Source of the DNA: Bryopsis sp. KO-2023
Lineage: Eukaryota; Chlorophyta; Ulvophyceae; Bryopsidales; Bryopsidaceae
Assembly (NCBI GenBank): GCA_030272585.1
Contig: BSYQ01000014.1
Coordinates: 558,001 to 622,000 of the forward strand
Length of the DNA: 64,000 nucleotides
Direction: 5' to 3'
Shown here piece by piece: positions 61,014 to 64,000 of this stretch. Numbering within the stretch: the stretch's first letter is position 1; every line of letters begins with the position of its first letter. The notes under the pieces were generated by a model. The model was not told the DNA's origin and did not search any database. It was given only the letters and a program-made list of their open reading frames with translations. A program made the position numbers and the translations under genes.

Positions 61014-63646
61014 ACATCGGGGAGGTTTTTCACCTCCTCCAATCTAGGACATTGCCTCACAGGGTGACCCTTCTTTCCACAAAGATAACAATTATATCCC
61101 CCTCCCCCCTGGGGGTTCTGTCTTCCCTGATTGGCTTGTCCTCTTCCACGGTTACCACCACCGCGTCCACGTCCACCACCACCACGTCCTCCTCCTCGTC
61201 CTTGTTGCTGTTGCTGCTGCTGTTGCACTCCTGCGGCAGCTTGTGGTGGTGCTTGGGCTGGTGGTGTAGGGTTCTGCTGCTGCTGACCCTGATTCTGGCC
61301 TTTCTTCTTTCTTCCACCACGCCAGACTCCTTTCTTTTTCTGATTGGTTTGCCCTCCTTGGCCTTGTGTTCCAACTCCAAGGGCTTCCAATCGTTCGGCG
61401 GATATGATGGCGGCCTCGACATCTCGAGGTACCGTTGCTGCGACTAACTTCTGAACTTCACTTTTAAGTCCATCCACGAAGAGCAAATACTGGTGATCCT
61501 CTTCGAGGTCTGGAATCCTCAAGACTAACCGCTGAAACTCTTTAACGAACTGTTTCACGGTTCCAGTCTGCTTGAGTTTATGGAGGTCACGCCACGCTTC
61601 ATCTCGATCACTAGAGAATTCGAAAGCTGTAGCTAAGCCATCCATGAAGTCCATCCAGTCACGGAAGGGTGGTCTTTCACCTCGGTGAATTTTCAACTCT
61701 TGCATCGTTAACCAATCCGAGGCAGCCCCATAAAGGTTAGTGGCCATAATCGATTGCCACTGTGCTTCATGCACTCCGCAGGTTCTCAAGTACCGCGTCA
61801 TGAGCACTTGCCATTTACGGGCTTTTGGTTCTCCACTTCCGTTAAATGCGCGAGGCATTTGCAACTTGACGGTGCTAGGCAACCACTGTCCTTGCCTAGG
61901 AGGTCCTGGGCCTGCTGGTCCAGCGCCACCTCCACCTCCACCTCCATCAGGAGGTCCACCGGGAGGTCCACCGCCTCCACCATCTCCACCGCCGCCACCA
62001 CCTCCACCGCCATCAGGCGCACCTGGAATGCGGGAAGGTGGGCGGTTTCGTCTGTCGCGGTAATCATCACCGCCATCATCATCTGGGTCGTCATCACCAG
62101 GGTCTCCAAAGTTACCACGCATGCGAGGAACTCGACTGGGTCCACCAGTAGACTCATATGAACCAAGTGCAGCAAAGGGATTATTTTCTACCCTTGCTCC
62201 CAAAGCACTTAACCCAAGTCCCAATCTTCCAGTACGTGTGGGGATCTGCATGGGTTCTTTTCCTTTCTCTTCTCTGACCTGTGCCTTAGCACGCTCAAGG
62301 TCAATTTGATATAACACTTCTGCTGAGGAGAGAACTCTTGGGTTAGTTCGTGTGGGTCTACGTGATCCATCGGCAGAGTCGGGTTCTGAGATGCGTACTC
62401 CAGGCTGAGCTCTTGTACTTGGAGGTATCAACTGAGGGAATGTGAAATCAACATCTGGTGCGCTGTCCACTGCAGTGCATGGTGGTGCTTCTGCAGCAAC
62501 AATTTCACCCTCCTCGACCTGTACTGCTGGAGGAGCCGGTATTGTTGAGGTTCCTGCCCCAACCATTCCTACCGCGAAGCTCTGGTCTAGTGGCGGCCAT
62601 GATGCAGCCAACTGCTTTACTGATTTCTTCGGCAGTGGCATCCCAAAGGCTGAGTCCTCAGGCTCAGGAGAAGTTGATTCTTCTCGCTCTGGTGATACTG
62701 CACGAGCATCACTTCCACTTTGGGCACTCTGACTTCCGCCACTCACATCCTCCATGCTTCGTTCCAGGCCAGATAATCTTAAGGCAACCACATCAGCTGC
62801 ATCTTGCTGCTGATCCCAGGTTTTGGATGCCTTTTTCTCCAAGGCAATCAAATCTTTTTGAATTGCTACTCTGGAGCTCTGCAAACGCTTCACCTCAGCA
62901 CCTTGTTTATGCAAGGACTCCCGAAACAATTCTAGAGTCCGTTCGACTTTTTCGTTGGAATCCGCAACAGTTCCTAATAAGCCTTCAATTCTCCGCCCTT
63001 GAACAAGGGATAACTCGGAGAGTTGTTTTAACTGAAGTGCTGATGCTTCAGTTGCTTCTTTTAGGTCAGCAAAACGAGAGTCCGCTAGAATGTCTGCAGC
63101 ATCCATTCTCCTCGTTATTGCATCCACAGAAGCTTTGATCTCGGCTCTTTCTTTTCTATGGTCGATATCTTGGCGTAATAGCCTCTGCTCGTATCGACTA
63201 TGCTGAGCCGCTACTGAATCCAGCTTCTGCTGTTGCGACACCACCGCATGCTGTGTGGCCTCAACCTGTTGCGCATGCTGGTGCTGTGTTTCCAGCGCCT
63301 GCCCGATCACCTCTGATGCGCCAGCCAGTTGGTTCGACACAGAGGCCTCAGCATGGGCTAGCCTCTGCCCCAGTGTCTGGTCAACTTGCTGCAGGTGACC
63401 CCTTAGCCCGTGGGCTAAATCGTCCACACGGTCATGGACCGCATCCACATCCTCTCTTAAGGCTTCCGCATCAGCTCCCATGTCTATGTCGACAGCTGCT
63501 TGCTGGACATTGTGGATGTTCTGGACGTTTATTTGTTGATACACAACATTGGGTGCGTCAGGCAATTCCTCATCGAACTCAGGTTCAATCCCTGGCTCTT
63601 CAACTTGAGGCTCGCGCACTGCCAATGCGTGTTCACGGTCAGCCAT
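60995..63646 (-). CDS. gag: Gag polyprotein with CCHC knuckle
   Basis: 883 codons, ATG at 63646 (MADREHALAV). The long N-terminal half is mainly coiled coil (repeated Gln/Glu/Ala heptads, about residues 45-290). It is followed by a Ser/Pro/Glu-rich linker, a Gly/Asp/Pro low-complexity block (about 540-610), the retrotransposon gag domain (MPRAFNGSGEPKARKW...FEFSSDRDEAWRDLHKLKQTGTVKQF), a Gln/Gly/Arg-rich stretch, and a zinc knuckle CYLCGKKGHPVRQC near the C-terminus. Gag forms the virus-like particle and packages RNA. It is unusually long for Ty3/gypsy because of the coiled-coil half. The stop UGA is part of the frameshift site. Confidence 0.88.
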   Translation of the reverse strand: MADREHALAVREPQVEEPGIEPEFDEELPDAPNVVYQQINVQNIHNVQQAAVDIDMGADAEALREDVDAVHDRVDDLAHGLRGHLQQVDQTLGQRLAHAEASVSNQLAGASEVIGQALETQHQHAQQVEATQHAVVSQQQKLDSVAAQHSRYEQRLLRQDIDHRKERAEIKASVDAITRRMDAADILADSRFADLKEATEASALQLKQLSELSLVQGRRIEGLLGTVADSNEKVERTLELFRESLHKQGAEVKRLQSSRVAIQKDLIALEKKASKTWDQQQDAADVVALRLSGLERSMEDVSGGSQSAQSGSDARAVSPEREESTSPEPEDSAFGMPLPKKSVKQLAASWPPLDQSFAVGMVGAGTSTIPAPPAVQVEEGEIVAAEAPPCTAVDSAPDVDFTFPQLIPPSTRAQPGVRISEPDSADGSRRPTRTNPRVLSSAEVLYQIDLERAKAQVREEKGKEPMQIPTRTGRLGLGLSALGARVENNPFAALGSYESTGGPSRVPRMRGNFGDPGDDDPDDDGGDDYRDRRNRPPSRIPGAPDGGGGGGGGGDGGGGGPPGGPPDGGGGGGGAGPAGPGPPRQGQWLPSTVKLQMPRAFNGSGEPKARKWQVLMTRYLRTCGVHEAQWQSIMATNLYGAASDWLTMQELKIHRGERPPFRDWMDFMDGLATAFEFSSDRDEAWRDLHKLKQTGTVKQFVKEFQRLVLRIPDLEEDHQYLLFVDGLKSEVQKLVAATVPRDVEAAIISAERLEALGVGTQGQGGQTNQKKKGVWRGGRKKKGQNQGQQQQNPTPPAQAPPQAAAGVQQQQQQQQGRGGGRGGGGRGRGGGNRGRGQANQGRQNPQGGGGYNCYLCGKKGHPVRQCPRLEEVKNLPDVKKMLN

Positions 63647-63773
63647 GGTCTCTCAGCCACTATTTGGGAGTACTCAACAACCACGGTTGGAGTTTCTCTC
63701 TACCAAACAAACAAACAAAAACGTTTGTTGCGCCACGTTCACAAGTTTCGATCTCAAGAACTTAAAGTTCTTG

Positions 63774-63789
63774 CCTCGCTCCGAAACCA
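63774..63789 (-). promoter_or_regulatory. tRNA primer-binding site
   Basis: TGGTTTCGGAGCGAGG in element orientation, two bases after the 5' LTR. It resembles the initiator-Met site TGGTATCAGAGC common in plant LTR elements. The primer tRNA cannot be confirmed without the host tRNA set. Confidence 0.65.
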
Positions 63790-63791
63790 AT

Positions 63792-64000
63792 TGATAGTGA
63801 AGCTTGTGGGTGACGCAATAGTGGTCGGCTGTGTTGATTGGATTCGTGATAACTTGCTGGCTAACGCAAGTATACTTGTGGGGTTTGTTGGTTTAGACAA
63901 CTCTCTAGCTAGCGCGGTTGTGAACGCTACTAGAGCACTTGGGTTGGGAAGTGATTGCGTCAGGCAAACACTTAACACACACACACACACAAACACACAC
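63792..64000 (-). repeat. 5' LTR of the chromovirus (partial)
   Basis: Ends ...CTATCA at 63792 in element orientation and matches the 3' LTR base for base until the CA microsatellite near 63975. The remaining roughly 210 bp are outside the window. Confidence 0.88.

Larger units (their letters stand above)
54147..64000 (-). mobile_element. Ty3/gypsy chromovirus with extra ORF (5' LTR runs off window)
   Basis: Minus-strand LTR retrotransposon: 5' LTR from 63792 past the window end, PBS, gag (60995-63646), pol (to 57000, -1 frame), a third ORF (54764-56551), PPT, and 3' LTR (54147-54568). The LTR portions that can be compared (about 170 bp) look identical apart from the CA microsatellite, so insertion is recent. 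The 5 bp at 54142-54146 (ATTTG) would be the target duplication; its partner is outside the window. Confidence 0.9.

Overview
The window is a eukaryotic transposon graveyard. Spliceosomal introns (eight predicted in one hAT transposase gene), non-LTR and LTR retrotransposons, DIRS-like elements and microsatellites exclude a bacterial source. The only recognisable host sequence is a single 68-residue exon of an axonemal-type dynein heavy chain (44733-44936, minus strand). The organism therefore probably makes flagella or cilia, and is not a flowering plant. A chromodomain Ty3/gypsy element whose primer-binding site resembles an initiator-Met tRNA would fit a streptophyte alga or other non-flowering green lineage. 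That placement is inference and the species is not identified.

Layout. 1-36 kb is a nest of three related non-LTR families, here called LINE-A, LINE-B and LINE-C, together with a DIRS-like element and its 556-bp deletion derivative. LINE-A is the engine of this region. One copy (27528-33250) looks full length: a 20-bp tandem array, a 15-bp tandem array, ORF1 (coiled coil plus RRM-like), ORF2 (APE endonuclease, reverse transcriptase, Cys/His C-terminus), then a 3' UTR with a terminal stem-loop and an 8-bp simple-repeat tail. Most other copies are 5'-truncated and flanked by 8-12 bp target-site duplications, so the order of nesting can be read directly. The DIRS copy at 2634-10279 sits in an older LINE-A endonuclease gene, and four LINE-A insertions cut it. 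35.6-39.6 kb holds a gag-like gene split by a LINE-C and a LINE-A insertion. 39.6-46 kb is mostly unassigned sequence containing satellites, a perfect 140-bp inverted repeat and the dynein exon. 46.1-48.5 kb is an intronless, frameshifted hAT transposase. 48.6-54.1 kb is an intron-rich hAT transposase gene whose longer introns carry palindromic short-motif arrays and which is interrupted by a GATC-rich insert with an inverted tRNA-like pair. 54.1 kb to the window edge is a nearly complete Ty3/gypsy chromovirus on the minus strand, with gag, pol and a third ORF, inserted just past the hAT stop codon.

Most notable: LINE-A ORF1 and ORF2 lie in one reading frame separated by a single UAG, followed 7 nt later by a stable stem-loop. 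The first AUG of ORF2 lies downstream of the conserved endonuclease WN motif, which suggests programmed stop-codon readthrough. The chromovirus shows a candidate -1 frameshift site at the gag stop and an unusual third ORF with a RING-like Cys/His cluster. LINE-A, B and C share a 3' stem-loop but differ in their simple-repeat tails, and insertions as small as the tail alone are present. DIRS copies integrate with no target duplication. Copy boundaries were read by eye against other copies in the window and may be off by a few bases.
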